The notes under the pieces are model-generated. The model saw only the letters and a program-made list of their open reading frames with translations, was not told the origin of the DNA and did not search any database. Shown piece by piece: positions 54,584 to 64,000 of a stretch of DNA of 64,000 nt (position 1 is its first letter; every line of letters starts with the position of its first letter). The stretch is from Oleoguttula mirabilis (lineage: Eukaryota; Ascomycota; Dothideomycetes; Mycosphaerellales; Teratosphaeriaceae). The position numbers and the translations under genes are program-made. Where the stretch lies: assembly GCA_035135055.1 (NCBI GenBank), contig JAVFHQ010000006.1:124001-188000 (forward strand), given 5' to 3'.

Positions 54584-56809
54584 CTACGCAGCATGCTGCG
54601 GGATGCAGCCAGCGATGGCGGACACCAGTAACACATACGCAGCACCGCAGACCGCCCATTCGTGGGGTGGCATGAGGTACCGTATGCGAGTTGTGGCGGC
54701 GACAATGAAGGCGGCGACAGCGATCAACGCTGTGACTGCCAGCCTGCCGGCCAGGGTGGGTATGATAGAGAAGAGCAGCAACGGCAGCATGAGCGCTATC
54801 GGCAGATACGCCATCGCAGCATGCTTCGTTTGTCGCTCGATAGGAGGTTCGGCCACACAGGGCACCATCAGGTCTTCACTTCGTTGTAAGAAACGTGCCT
54901 CAACCTCGTGGACAGGAGCGTGTTTGCACATCCATTGCTGGTAGGCTTGCACCTGGTCCACTTCCGGTGATCCTGTGGATTTCGCCATTGTAGCGTAAGA
55001 AGACATGGCTCGGTTGTACTGCTCGGTCTTGAGGAAGATGCGGCCCAATAAGCTCGTCCGCCGATGATGGATCTCACTGTTACTGTACGTTTCGCCACGC
55101 CGTGAAGCGGGTGTCCTCTGGCTTTCGGCGAAAGCCGGGTCCATCTGCGCTACAAATTCGTCTGCAATGCGTAAGTGCTCCTCAAGCTCACACAGCTCGT
55201 CTTGCAGGTGGAGCAAGATGCGGTGGTTGAGGTACTCGAACTTGCGATAGAGTGGCTTCACTGAAGACTCGGGAGAGGACAGCTCAAGAGCGAGCATCTC
55301 GTAGCCGGCGATAGTGTGTTGAGTGAGATCGGGCGCGTCCGGCACAGGGGGACGATCAGGCTGCGCAAGGTGTCCATTCATTGCAAGCGGACTAGCTGTT
55401 TGTTGCATCACCGCCGGCGGTGAAGGCCACTGGTACTGCTGCATTGCCATTTGGTAGGCATAAGCGGCTTGCTCAGAGTGAGCGGACGAGGTCGATGGCG
55501 AGCGGTGCTGGCCATAGACGGGATCAACGTAGTGGCCTTGCCGCGCTTGAGCGGCGTACGCCATGTGCTGTCGCATGGAGTCCTCTTGTGCCTGAAGGCG
55601 GACATGTGAGCGTTGCGATGTTCGCGATGAGGAGCGCTGTCGAGGGTCATAGTTGAGCTCGGACGGAGCTGTCGGCTCCAAAGTACTCTCTTCATCATCT
55701 TCGGCTACGTCGCTCACACTGGGCCGTTTGCGTGCGCTCCGGACCGACGAGTCGGGACTATGGCTATCGCTTCGCACGGAGCCATTGGAACTCGCGTACT
55801 GCGGGTCGTATTTGCGGCGCAGCTCGGCGACACTCTGACTGCGTGTGGTAGTGGGTGATGGGAAGGTCGATCTCGAAGAGGGTGTATCTGGAGCCTCACT
55901 GGACCCAGCAAGAGATGGCTCGTAGTGGGAGGAAGACGATGATGATGACATAACTGATTGATCGTCTTGTCCTTCGTCTATCGAAGAGGCAACGGTTGAT
56001 GGGACCATGTAGTCGAAGACATTCGGTGACATCGCCCGTGACTTGCTGCTGAACGTCGATCTATCTTCCGGCTCGTAACGCCTAGGCCTCCCCGTTGGCG
56101 TTCTTGAGCTTTCACTTCCACGTCTATCGTACGACCGTTGGGTGACGGTAGAGCCGCTGCCGCTAGAACGATCGGAGATGCCTGTCAAGCTCGACAATAC
56201 TGACAGCAGTGACGGATTGACCTTCAACAGACTGTCATTCCGCCTTGACGCAGCGTTTGTCCTACGCCTCACGGGTCGCTTGTAGACCGAACTGCTGTCG
56301 TCGTAATGGCGATGACGCTTCGTGCCCGAACTCTCACGATGACGACGTGTATCGGAGCCTCTAGCGGTGCCTCTCGAGCTTGTAATCGACTCGTTTGCTT
56401 CCAGTATCCGGGTCAGACGCGGAAAGAAGCCTCCCACCTCGGTCACGCTGCCGCGATGAGAGTCCTGGCTGTCACTCGAAGGCCGCTCGCTGTGGTGCGT
56501 GTTGCGCTTGGACGACCTTTTCCTCCGAGGCGGAGACTCATCAATATCGATCCACTCCGACGAGCTTGACCGAGCGTGCTCTTTGACCACCGGCCTTGGT
56601 CCAGCCGTGCGTCTTCTACTGGCCGGTGATCGCTGCCCGTACTTGTTTGCTGCTTCATCCGCGGGTGTGGAAACCACCAGCCTAGGTGTCACAGTCGGCA
56701 GGGCATTGCCTGCAGTCTCAGCCTACGGAAGCGCACCACATGCGTTAGTGGACGCTCGTGCGAACAAGGACGATGTGCTTGAGAAGAGTGAAGAAGGCCC
56801 GCTCACCAT
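54584..56809 (-). CDS. DUF6594-domain membrane protein with long disordered N-terminus
   Basis: The coding start is a three-base ATG exon end at 56807-56809, followed by a GTGAGC donor, then exon 2 at 54584-56722 beginning GCT GAG, giving 713 residues that start MAETAGNALPT. Residues 1-440 are Ser/Arg-rich and disordered, with RRKRSSKR and RPVRRRTN basic stretches. The DUF6594 region starts near residue 465: IAGYEMLALELSSPESSVKPLYRKFEYLNHRI. A long helical part follows (LCELEEHLRIADEF). Three C-terminal hydrophobic segments (from LPIALMLPLLLFSIIPTL to YVLLVSAIAGC) are probable membrane helices. Function unknown. Without the ATG exon the frame would begin at a GTG. Confidence 0.75.
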
Positions 56810-57556
56810 TCTGCCTGGTGCTTCAGGCTGGCTCTACCAGCGACAAGTCAGTGTATCTGAAAGCGCAGACTGCTCGCGGCATACATCTTGCTGCAGCTGT
56901 CCGGGAACGGTGGATGAAATGCGATGCGTGGGACGTGAAAGGCGGTGATTGCGTGCAGCATATCCAAGACTGCCAAATGGATGGGAATAGGCAGGAATAG
57001 GAGATAGCAGTGTCTCACAGCAGATGGGGTAGCCTTGTGCTACTCCTGGGCGGAAGCAGATAGGCTCGCGTTCAGGGGCTGCGACGCTGCGTACAAAGTC
57101 AAGAAGGAGTGCAGGGCATCGTGACCGACCGTTGAAAGTTGGGTTGGAGCGCTACGGTGTGCTGGCGCTGTCGCTGTCTGGTCGCCGACGCACATGATGC
57201 ATGCAGCGAGGTGGATATCATCGGGTCATATAGCCACACCCTCCCACCAGCACCACTACCCTCCGCCATGCAATGGTCAGTGAAGTTGGACTCAAGCGGC
57301 ACGCCACATTCCAGTGGCGTGCCGCGTGGGTGGTGGGCTGTTCCCTTTCTAACTAAAACCTCCTGAGACGAAATGAAACCCCCTCTCCCGACCGAGGCCG
57401 GATGCCCGGATCATGAATGTCCGAAGGAGGTCAGCAAGCTCCGACCTCAATACGTGACGAGCACGTGACCATGCCTTCCGAGCCTTGGCGTGAGGAGGAA
57501 GTTCAATGCCGGATGCTGTACGCAAGTACCTCATACCCAATCCGGCAGGAACAGAC
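56810..57556. other. Divergent promoter region of DUF6594 and uL11m genes
   Basis: Upstream of both genes; no other coding or RNA signal recognised. The uL11m frame extends back to an ATG at 57506, 51 bp before the chosen start. Confidence 0.45.
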
Positions 57557-58155
57557 ATGGCGCGAAGAGTATTGCAAAATGATCAGATAGTGAAGCTGAT
57601 CGTCGGCGCCGGCCAGGCGTCGCCATCGCCGCCCGTCGGTCCCGCGCTGGGAAGCAAAGGCGTCAAGTCGATGGACTTCTGCAAGGTCCGCGCAAGGTGC
57701 TGCTTGCTCGCAACTGACCTTCGGGCTGACGAGATATCCAGGAGTTCAACGCACGAACGGCCAATTATGTCACTGGCACGCCCATACCAGCGCGCGTGAC
57801 CGTGCGACCCGACCGCTCCTTCAACTTCGAGCTGCGCACACCACCCACAGCATCACTCCTTCTCGCCGCGGCGGGTGTACAACCGACGAAGAACAAGCTG
57901 AAGGGTGCGGGCAATGTGGCGGGACCGAACTCCAACGGCGGACTGGGCGCCAGAGGCAAGATGTCGACCCAGACCGGCCCAACCTCAGCGGGAAACAGTT
58001 CGGTCGGGACGGTGGGCTCGGTCAGCTTGAAGCATGTGTGGGAGATTGCGAAGATCAAGTCAAGTGAGACGAGGTTGGCTGGGATACCGCTTGAGGGTGT
58101 GGTGAAGAGTGTGATTGCGCAGGCGGGCAGTATTGGCATTGTGGTGGTGCCCTAG
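57557..58155 (+). CDS. Mitochondrial ribosomal protein uL11m
   Basis: Exons 57557-57685 and 57742-58155, phase 0, 180 residues from MARRVLQNDQIVKLIVGAG. An in-frame ATG at 57506 would add 17 residues. The L11 N-domain with GQASPSPPVGPALGSKGVKSMDFCK is the most conserved part and crosses the intron to EFNARTANYV. The C-terminal RNA-binding domain holds TPPTASLLLAAAGV, and GSIGIVVV ends the protein. It binds the GTPase-associated centre of the mitochondrial large subunit. A single 56-nt intron. The lack of an obvious long presequence fits fungal uL11m. Confidence 0.9.
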
Positions 58156-58497
58156 GCTTGGATTGGTAAGGACATATTGCTGCATAGCGTGGAGTTCTAA
58201 GGCTGTTAGTGGGATACAGGAGCTATGGCAGACATGCCAATCCGACGTTCGGAGCAAGCATAGAGCCCACTCGCAGCGCGGTGTACCAATAGGAGGCTCG
58301 TCTGTACGATATTCGGAATGCGAGGCACGATCTGCCGCTCACAGTCCGATACGCACTCATAGCTCATATTAGATTGACGAGTGCTCAGCCCAGTCAAGTC
58401 TACAGAGTCGGCAGAAGCGAGACGCTACAGGACAACGTTGCTGCTTGCGGAAGAGCATCAACATCATCCGCTCAAACAAGATCTTACGTTTTCCGCC
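58156..58497. other. Intergenic, convergent 3' ends
   Basis: Between uL11m and the Cys-rich protein gene. Nothing recognised. Confidence 0.45.
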
Positions 58498-59670
58498 TCA
58501 CATACCCTCAGTCTTCCCCTTTTTCTTAACCACCCTCAACGCCTTCACAAAAGCCTCAGCCCTCTCCTCCTCAAGCGCAGCAGTACTACGTATATTGCTC
58601 GCCCAGCTCGTCACCAGCCCTCCAGCGCGCTCCAGTGACTTGCGAACATCGAGCTCGAAGTCGTCGAAGGCTTTCTGCAGGTAGCTCGCACTGGCCACCA
58701 CTGCCGGATCAGCCGACGACTGCTCATCTTCTGCCGTCAATGCTGCAGCAGGTGACTCGGAGCTGGTCGGTGATGGGGGGTGGGAACCCAGTGGGCTAGG
58801 AAGCTGGCCACTGCTCCTGCGTTTACGCCTCTTGACACTCTCGAGCAGATCGTCCATTGATGGTTTCTTTGTCTGCTCGTCCATAATTTCGGGTGTGCCT
58901 GTCGTCTGCTGGGCCAATTGATTGAGCTGCTCGGCCGACGAGACGTCCGAGTCCGAGGCGTCGAATAGGATGTCGTCGAACGTAGTCTTGGGCGTCTCTG
59001 CAGGCAACGGCGAAGTAGGCGGACTCGATGGCACCGTCGCCGTAGGCCTCACCGGTGTCTGAACACCGTACTGCTTGCCCCATCGGCATTCACTGGGATA
59101 ATCACAGCGGCCCCAGCAGTCCTTCGTCGGTTTCAAAGCGGCAACCTTCTTCGGCCAAGCCCCACTTAGCCACTGCCCTTCCCGTGGAGCAACAGGCACG
59201 CGCAGCGGAAACAGGAAGTCGCTCTCACTGTCGCTCTCGTCAGCAGCAGCAAGTGCATACGCAAGCTCCGTCTGCTCGTTCACGTCGCGCCGCCACGTGC
59301 CCCAAGCCTTCCAGCCCTGGTAGTCGAACTCGGAAGCACAGGCCTTGTGCCTCATCACCCTCTTATTCGTCTTCCGGCTGCGCTTCACGGTCGTCGTGCC
59401 GGCGCAGAAGAGGTGTCCATCATCGAGACAGCGCCGCGTGACGCCGAGTTGGTAGACGCGATTGCAAATATGGCACTGCCAGAGCCAGCGCAGCGGCTCG
59501 GAAGGTGGCGGTGAGAGCTCGAGGTTCGTCTTCGGCCGCTCGACAGATGTCGCTCGTTTCGGCGGGGAGGCTGGAGGTGTGAACGGCAGCTTCGGTGAGA
59601 ATGGCGAAGGCGGGATGGCGAGATTGGAGGACCTGAAGGGCGCTGGGTTGATGGTAAGGTTGCGCGGCAT
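58498..59670 (-). CDS. Cysteine-rich putative metal-binding protein of unknown function
   Basis: Intronless, 390 residues. The first 60 residues are Pro/Ser-rich. Then WQCHIC (Cys66 and Cys69), a Cys at 81 and Cys89 (RRCLDDGHLFC) form a likely zinc-binding cluster C-x2-C-x11-C-x7-C. A second group, HKACASEFDYQGW and CWGRCDYPSEC, lies further on. The C-terminal third is helical, ending KALRVVKKKGKTEGM, with basic KRRKRR near residue 280, a likely nuclear signal. I do not recognise a named family. Cysteine spacing suggests a folded zinc module. Confidence 0.6.
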   Translation of the reverse strand: MPRNLTINPAPFRSSNLAIPPSPFSPKLPFTPPASPPKRATSVERPKTNLELSPPPSEPLRWLWQCHICNRVYQLGVTRRCLDDGHLFCAGTTTVKRSRKTNKRVMRHKACASEFDYQGWKAWGTWRRDVNEQTELAYALAAADESDSESDFLFPLRVPVAPREGQWLSGAWPKKVAALKPTKDCWGRCDYPSECRWGKQYGVQTPVRPTATVPSSPPTSPLPAETPKTTFDDILFDASDSDVSSAEQLNQLAQQTTGTPEIMDEQTKKPSMDDLLESVKRRKRRSSGQLPSPLGSHPPSPTSSESPAAALTAEDEQSSADPAVVASASYLQKAFDDFELDVRKSLERAGGLVTSWASNIRSTAALEEERAEAFVKALRVVKKKGKTEGM

Positions 59671-60340
59671 GGCTGGTATCTCGCTGCTCGCGTCGTTCTA
59701 AGTAGTATGTTACGATGCGTGACGAAGTCCGGCTTCGTCCAGTGAGCACTTGTTGTGTTCTGCTCGAGGATTGTGACGGGGACACAGTCCGGTAAGTGCA
59801 AAAGGAGCGTGGTGCTGCGTTAGGCAACAGATGCTGTAGAAGCAGACGGAAAAGATGGCAAGGACACTTGAGATTGACAAATCCTGCTCGACAAGTATCC
59901 TACATTGCAGTATCATACAATGAATGGTCAATCTCATTTGCGGCCACGAGATGCGCGGCTGTCTCTTTGTCAAGCCTACGCTTGCCCTTTGTCTTCGGCC
60001 GGCATTTAGTGACTGCGGGTGGCGACAGCTTCTTTGTCGCAGGCAACATTCTTATTGCATATAGCCAGCCTCTGCTGATGTCATACCTCGTGCGGCTCTT
60101 TACCCAAGGGGTGCACCTCTGATCGCTGTACTTTGGCAGTTTTGCTTCGGTGCACTAAGCGTCATGCCACAAGCCGGCCAGTCGGACCTTGGGCACGCCT
60201 TTCTTTGTCTGGGCGCCGGCGATCCGGGTGAGCATGGGCCAGTTGGCTTCCAGACTCACAGTACTGTTGCCGGTGACTGTGAAGACGGCGGCCGCCCTCA
60301 AACCTACTATTGCCCAGGTGAACCGTAAACCGTGGTCCTC
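59671..60340. other. Intergenic, Cys-rich gene promoter
   Basis: Upstream of the Cys-rich gene and downstream of the nexin gene, both on the minus strand. No convincing gene. Confidence 0.45.
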
Positions 60341-63300
60341 TCAATGCGTAACCACCCTCAAGGCCTGCAGCACAAGCCCGAACACCAACCCCCTCCCCAC
60401 CTCCGGCACCTGCAAACAATCAAAGACCTTCCCCAACGCCTCCCCACTAGCAGCCGCGCCCATCACACTCGTGAGAGCCTGCGGCATGCCCTTCGAAACC
60501 AGCAGTCTCCTCGCCTTGACCCTCAGCTCCTCCTTCTGCTCCTCGGTCTTCTCCGGGAAGTCCCGCTTCCAGACCTCGAGCTCTTCGGTAGTGGGCAAGC
60601 TATTCTCCCGCAGCTTGTAGACGTGCGCCGCGATACCGTGATCGGACAGGTTGGAGTCGAGCATGGATGTCTGCAGCATATCGCGGATGGTGAGGAGCTG
60701 CGGGTTTCCGGGGCGGAGCAGGAAGGTCTTGGCGGCCGCGAGGAGTGTGCGTCGGATCTGCCACACTGATGACAGGGTGTACAGCTCTGTTATGACGGCG
60801 AACATGAGCTCGATAGCTACGGAGGTCTCGCGCTCGGTCAGAGGCTCCTTCGGCTTGGATTGTGGCTTCGGTGTGGCTTGCTCGGTAGGCCGCGGTGGCG
60901 TTGACGGTGCAGCCTCGAGATCGTCCATATAGCCGGACGCAGACATTTGCTGGTCAAGTTTCGAGGAGCGGAACGTATCTGTGCTCTTCCTGCTTCCTCG
61001 ACCGACCGAGCCAAAGTCATCGGCAATCTCCGACGGCGGAGGCGGTAAAGTAATAACGGTCTCGAGCCCGATATCCAGACCCGCGATCTGCGTCTGCGAG
61101 GCCGTGGGCGAGGCCTCCGCGGTCCCGGGAACCGACTCAACCGCCGTGTCGAATTCGCGACTAAGTCTCGAAGACGAGAGGCTCGGCCTAGGCCTGAACT
61201 CACTACTGGCGGTCGTCGCTACACTGCCCTGCCTCTCACGAGTGGGCTTCGCCGGGCTCCTCACGCTTTCTTGGCTTTGCCTGGCTGACGAGGAGCTCAT
61301 AGAACCAAGGTGGCTGTCCGTTATGAACGGCTGGCCTGTGCTGGATCTGCCCCTGTGCGCTCCAACAGGCGCTCCCGCATCCATTGCGCTGCTCGTGCTG
61401 GTCCTACTCAGGTTACCTTGGACGTGACCCGCCTTCTTGCCTCCCACAAGTCCTGCCACACCGCTAAAGACAGTCTTGCCGCTACCAGCGACCTGCTTCG
61501 GCGCATTGGTAAGCACGTTCATCATGTCACCTCCAAACTTGCCAAAGGCATCCGGCGTAGGCCAGCCGAAGCCTTTGTTCCTCTCACTCGGTGACTTTGT
61601 AAGACCCTGGTCCTTCTCAAGAAAACGTTTCATACCCTCACTTTCAGCCAGAGTTTGGAACCGCACGGCGTCCGTGAGGTATCGCTCGAGCTCAGACCGC
61701 AGGGATGACTTCGTATTCGTCCTCCATCTCGGCAACTCAGTATGCGTCTGGGTGAACTGAGGCACACCTGTGATAACGGAGATGCGTCGTAGCACTTCGT
61801 GCAATGTTTCGAAGTCGGCGTACTTCCTTGCAATCATCCAGCCCGGGAAGGCGGACGACGAGGGCTCGATTTGGACGAGGTAGTCGGTGATCGGCTTTGT
61901 CTTGAGTGTTGTGCGTTCGTGTGGCTGCGCGTCGTCGAAGATGGAAATGGTAGCATTGTGTAAAGTCAGGTGCGCGGGTTCCTGACGTGCTCGCTCTGGA
62001 CTGTCGCTGAGCGCAGTTGGCTGCTGGGCAGGTAAAAGCTGATCGAAGGACGTGAACTGCTGCTTAGTCGTGGGTGTCATCGGCGGCTCATCAGCATAAG
62101 CAGCGCTCTCCGGAGCCAATGATGGATCGCTGCCCCGTGAGGGTGCCTCCTCACTTTGCCGCTCTCTGTCACTTTGACTCGAAGTCGGAGTCGGTGCGCC
62201 TTGAGTAGCGCCATCCGAGACGTCTTCCGAGCTGCTAGCCGCAGCTTGCTTCTCCTGCTCGTCTCTCGCTCGCCGCTCATCCTCCTCGATCATCAGCTGC
62301 GTGAGCCGCTTTGCTTCTGCCATGGCCTCGTCCATGGCATCTTCCGCTCTACTGACCTGCCGCTTGTGCTCGCCTACAGGCCGCTGAGGCTTGGCTGGGC
62401 TGTCGACGGATTCTTTCTTGCTTTCGTCCTCTTGCTGCCTGACAATCGGCTCTGCATCTTTCACAGCTTGCTCGCTCGTCCGACCTTCCACGCCGGCGTC
62501 GACTAGATCCATGACACCTTTCGTCGTCTCGCTCTCTTCCAACCCATACACGATCCATTCATTGAAGAATTCCGGCCTCGCGCAGTACGTCACGGTATAG
62601 CCAAGCACCAGCTGCGCCAGCACTTCCTTCAGAAACACATGCACAGGCGGGGCATTGTGCATCTTTGGATCAAGATAAGTCTGCAGAATGTCCTCGGCAA
62701 TGTCTGCCAGCTTCGCGTTCTGCGAGTCCTGGTTGAGCATGTAAGATAGGCTGCTGTCTGGCTTCATTTCGAGATACATCGCCACAGCATCTTCCGCACT
62801 GGAGTTTGGAGAAGCGTTCAGGGCGACCGAGAGCTCATTGAGGAAGACGATGATGATACTGCTCGCGTTGGTCACGAAGTCCAAGAAAGCATCCGCAGGC
62901 CGCTTGCGCCCCAGATGTCCAGACAGTGACAGCAAGAACGCAATCAGGGTGCGCTTGCAGGATGCTGGGAAGCTTTCCTCGCCAGGTAAGGTTGCGTCAT
63001 ACCAGTAGTGCACATAGTCTTTCATGATCGCATTGGTGAAGGCATCGAGAGCTGTGGCAGCATCGGGGCCGAAGGATGAGAAGTCCAGCTGCTGATTCGC
63101 GTAGACCTTGACCTCCTCGGGCTTCTCTTCGTCTGCCGTCCCTGTTGTCCGCAGAGCGAGCACCCTCCTCGCAACATCCAACCCTGCCTCCCGTTTGCGC
63201 GCCTGTCCTGCCTTCGTGGCGTCATCTTCCCGGTTGTCGCTCCGTATGCCCTCCCACGTCGCGTGTAGCACCACGCCTCCCGCGACGCCAATGATCACCA

Positions 63301-63568
63301 AGCCGACTCTCCCCAGAACCATATACGTCGTTGCGCTGAGCCCGACCAAGCAAGCTACCAGCGTCTCGTTGCTGGCGTGCGACAGAAAGTCCAGCGCCTT
63401 GTCCGCCAAGCCCTGCAGTGTCGCTGACACTGGACTCGGGCCTCCTGCTGCCGCCGCAGTCGCCTGCGCAGCCTCCAGTCTCGTGTCCTGTTCATCGTTG
63501 ACAGCTTCGGGCATGCCGTCTCCCTCTCCCTCCACGGGCACGGCTGCTGCAGGCTGCGTCTCATCCAT
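60341..63568 (-). CDS. PXA/PX/Nexin-C sorting nexin-like protein
   Basis: Intronless, 1075 residues. Hydrophobic residues about 68-103 (LVACLVGLSAT, VGLVIIGVAGGVVLHATW) are a probable membrane anchor. A PXA domain follows (about 150-335: IMKDYVHYWYDATLPGEESFPA, LLSLSGHLG, YMLNQDSQN). A charged Glu/Ala/Lys linker leads to a PX domain near residues 580-690 (DYLVQIEPSSSAFPGWMIARKYADFETL, then LRSELERYLTDAVRF). The Nexin-C domain ends the protein (ELMFAVITELYTLSSVWQIRRTLLAA). There is no RGS domain. This resembles yeast Mdm1/fission yeast Pxa1, proteins that tether ER to vacuole or lipid droplets. Confidence 0.85.
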   Translation of the reverse strand: MDETQPAAAVPVEGEGDGMPEAVNDEQDTRLEAAQATAAAAGGPSPVSATLQGLADKALDFLSHASNETLVACLVGLSATTYMVLGRVGLVIIGVAGGVVLHATWEGIRSDNREDDATKAGQARKREAGLDVARRVLALRTTGTADEEKPEEVKVYANQQLDFSSFGPDAATALDAFTNAIMKDYVHYWYDATLPGEESFPASCKRTLIAFLLSLSGHLGRKRPADAFLDFVTNASSIIIVFLNELSVALNASPNSSAEDAVAMYLEMKPDSSLSYMLNQDSQNAKLADIAEDILQTYLDPKMHNAPPVHVFLKEVLAQLVLGYTVTYCARPEFFNEWIVYGLEESETTKGVMDLVDAGVEGRTSEQAVKDAEPIVRQQEDESKKESVDSPAKPQRPVGEHKRQVSRAEDAMDEAMAEAKRLTQLMIEEDERRARDEQEKQAAASSSEDVSDGATQGAPTPTSSQSDRERQSEEAPSRGSDPSLAPESAAYADEPPMTPTTKQQFTSFDQLLPAQQPTALSDSPERARQEPAHLTLHNATISIFDDAQPHERTTLKTKPITDYLVQIEPSSSAFPGWMIARKYADFETLHEVLRRISVITGVPQFTQTHTELPRWRTNTKSSLRSELERYLTDAVRFQTLAESEGMKRFLEKDQGLTKSPSERNKGFGWPTPDAFGKFGGDMMNVLTNAPKQVAGSGKTVFSGVAGLVGGKKAGHVQGNLSRTSTSSAMDAGAPVGAHRGRSSTGQPFITDSHLGSMSSSSARQSQESVRSPAKPTRERQGSVATTASSEFRPRPSLSSSRLSREFDTAVESVPGTAEASPTASQTQIAGLDIGLETVITLPPPPSEIADDFGSVGRGSRKSTDTFRSSKLDQQMSASGYMDDLEAAPSTPPRPTEQATPKPQSKPKEPLTERETSVAIELMFAVITELYTLSSVWQIRRTLLAAAKTFLLRPGNPQLLTIRDMLQTSMLDSNLSDHGIAAHVYKLRENSLPTTEELEVWKRDFPEKTEEQKEELRVKARRLLVSKGMPQALTSVMGAAASGEALGKVFDCLQVPEVGRGLVFGLVLQALRVVTH

Positions 63569-63947
63569 TGTCCCGCCACGTGCCAGCTGTTGTCATCGCG
63601 CTCTAAACATAAATCACCACCGAGGCTCTGAGACGCACTGTCAACAGTCTAGAAGCAGTGCAGTGGGTCCTCCAACGTGGCCCGAGGCGTACCGTAGCCA
63701 GCGCCATCCGTCAGCATGGATGCAGGGGTCCAGGGTGCTGTCCGCAACTGCGATCGCCACTCAGCCACAACCACAACCTTGCGCCACACCACAATCGCTT
63801 GGCGCCCTCCCGAACGTCGAACAATTTGAACGACATTTGACTCACACGACACTCATATCCGACCCTCTATACCAGCCTACCACACGAATCGGAAAGGCTT
63901 GACCGTCTGTCAGAGGCATTGACTTGTCTCTGGCCAATCCCTCCAAC
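63569..63947. other. Divergent promoter region of the nexin gene and a right-edge gene
   Basis: Separates the nexin start from the ATG at 63948. No other feature seen. Confidence 0.4.
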
Positions 63948-64000
63948 ATGGCATCCTCTACCGACGCCCAGCTGGCTAACACACCCCAAGAGAAATTCGC
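63948..64000 (+). CDS. Start of a gene running off the right edge, unidentified
   Basis: ATG at 63948 in the context CCAACATGGCATCC, then 17 open codons (MASSTDAQLANTPQEKF) to the window end. Too short to identify. The initiation context and position opposite the nexin promoter support a gene. Confidence 0.4.
   Translation, partial: MASSTDAQLANTPQEKF

Overview
This is nuclear DNA of a filamentous ascomycete, most likely a dothideomycete (the class is inference). The genes are single and dispersed on both strands, introns are 50-240 nt with GT..AG ends, the sequence is moderately GC-rich, and fungal-type proteins (HEM4, THO7, ERV1, ELA1, MCM4, RUB1, PRE2, GDH2, GBP2, RPN12, PXA/PX nexin) sit among several 2EXR/F-box-like and DUF proteins. 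I found no viral, plasmid or CRISPR features. Gene models were built by reading splice sites and checking that exon phases add up.

Layout. 0.1-1.7 kb: two tandem small RNase III-like proteins whose catalytic residues are largely lost. 1.9-5.3 kb: HEM4 and THO7 (divergent), then an HD-domain protein. 5.8-8.5 kb: two 2EXR-like genes, the first with an N-terminal pentapeptide-repeat segment. 8.8-17.4 kb: a housekeeping block with ERV1, elongin A, tubulin cofactor A, MCM4, the NEDD8 homologue RUB1 and proteasome beta-5. 17.8-23.2 kb: a CDK-like kinase and three more 2EXR-like genes, one frameshifted. 23.9-31.1 kb: NAD-glutamate dehydrogenase, a Lys/Ser-rich protein and a mitochondrial carrier. 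32.0-34.2 kb: an eight-exon LEA-like repetitive protein. 34.5-35.8 kb: a DUF2855 gene broken by two in-frame TAG codons. 36.6-37.9 kb: a sixth 2EXR-like gene whose 3' end carries a 172-bp tandem duplication. 38.1-44.0 kb: a NYN-domain protein, a second mitochondrial carrier and a three-RRM GBP2-type protein with an 8-nt microexon.

44.0-52.7 kb is a gene-poor island that opens with a degenerate satellite of about 152-bp units (at least eight). 52.7-64.0 kb returns to normal density: RPN12, a DUF6594 membrane protein, mitochondrial ribosomal protein uL11m, a Cys-rich protein of unknown function, a large PXA/PX/Nexin-C protein, and the first codons of another gene at the right edge.

Functional links are loose, as is usual in fungi. 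The window has several ubiquitin-proteasome parts (ELA1, RUB1, PRE2, RPN12), replication and RNA-export factors, and mitochondrial genes (ERV1, GDH2, two carriers, uL11m). The parts that look least standard are the pentapeptide/2EXR fusion, the RNase III pseudo-enzyme pair, the double-amber DUF2855 gene, the LEA-like repeat protein, and the satellite-plus-desert region.
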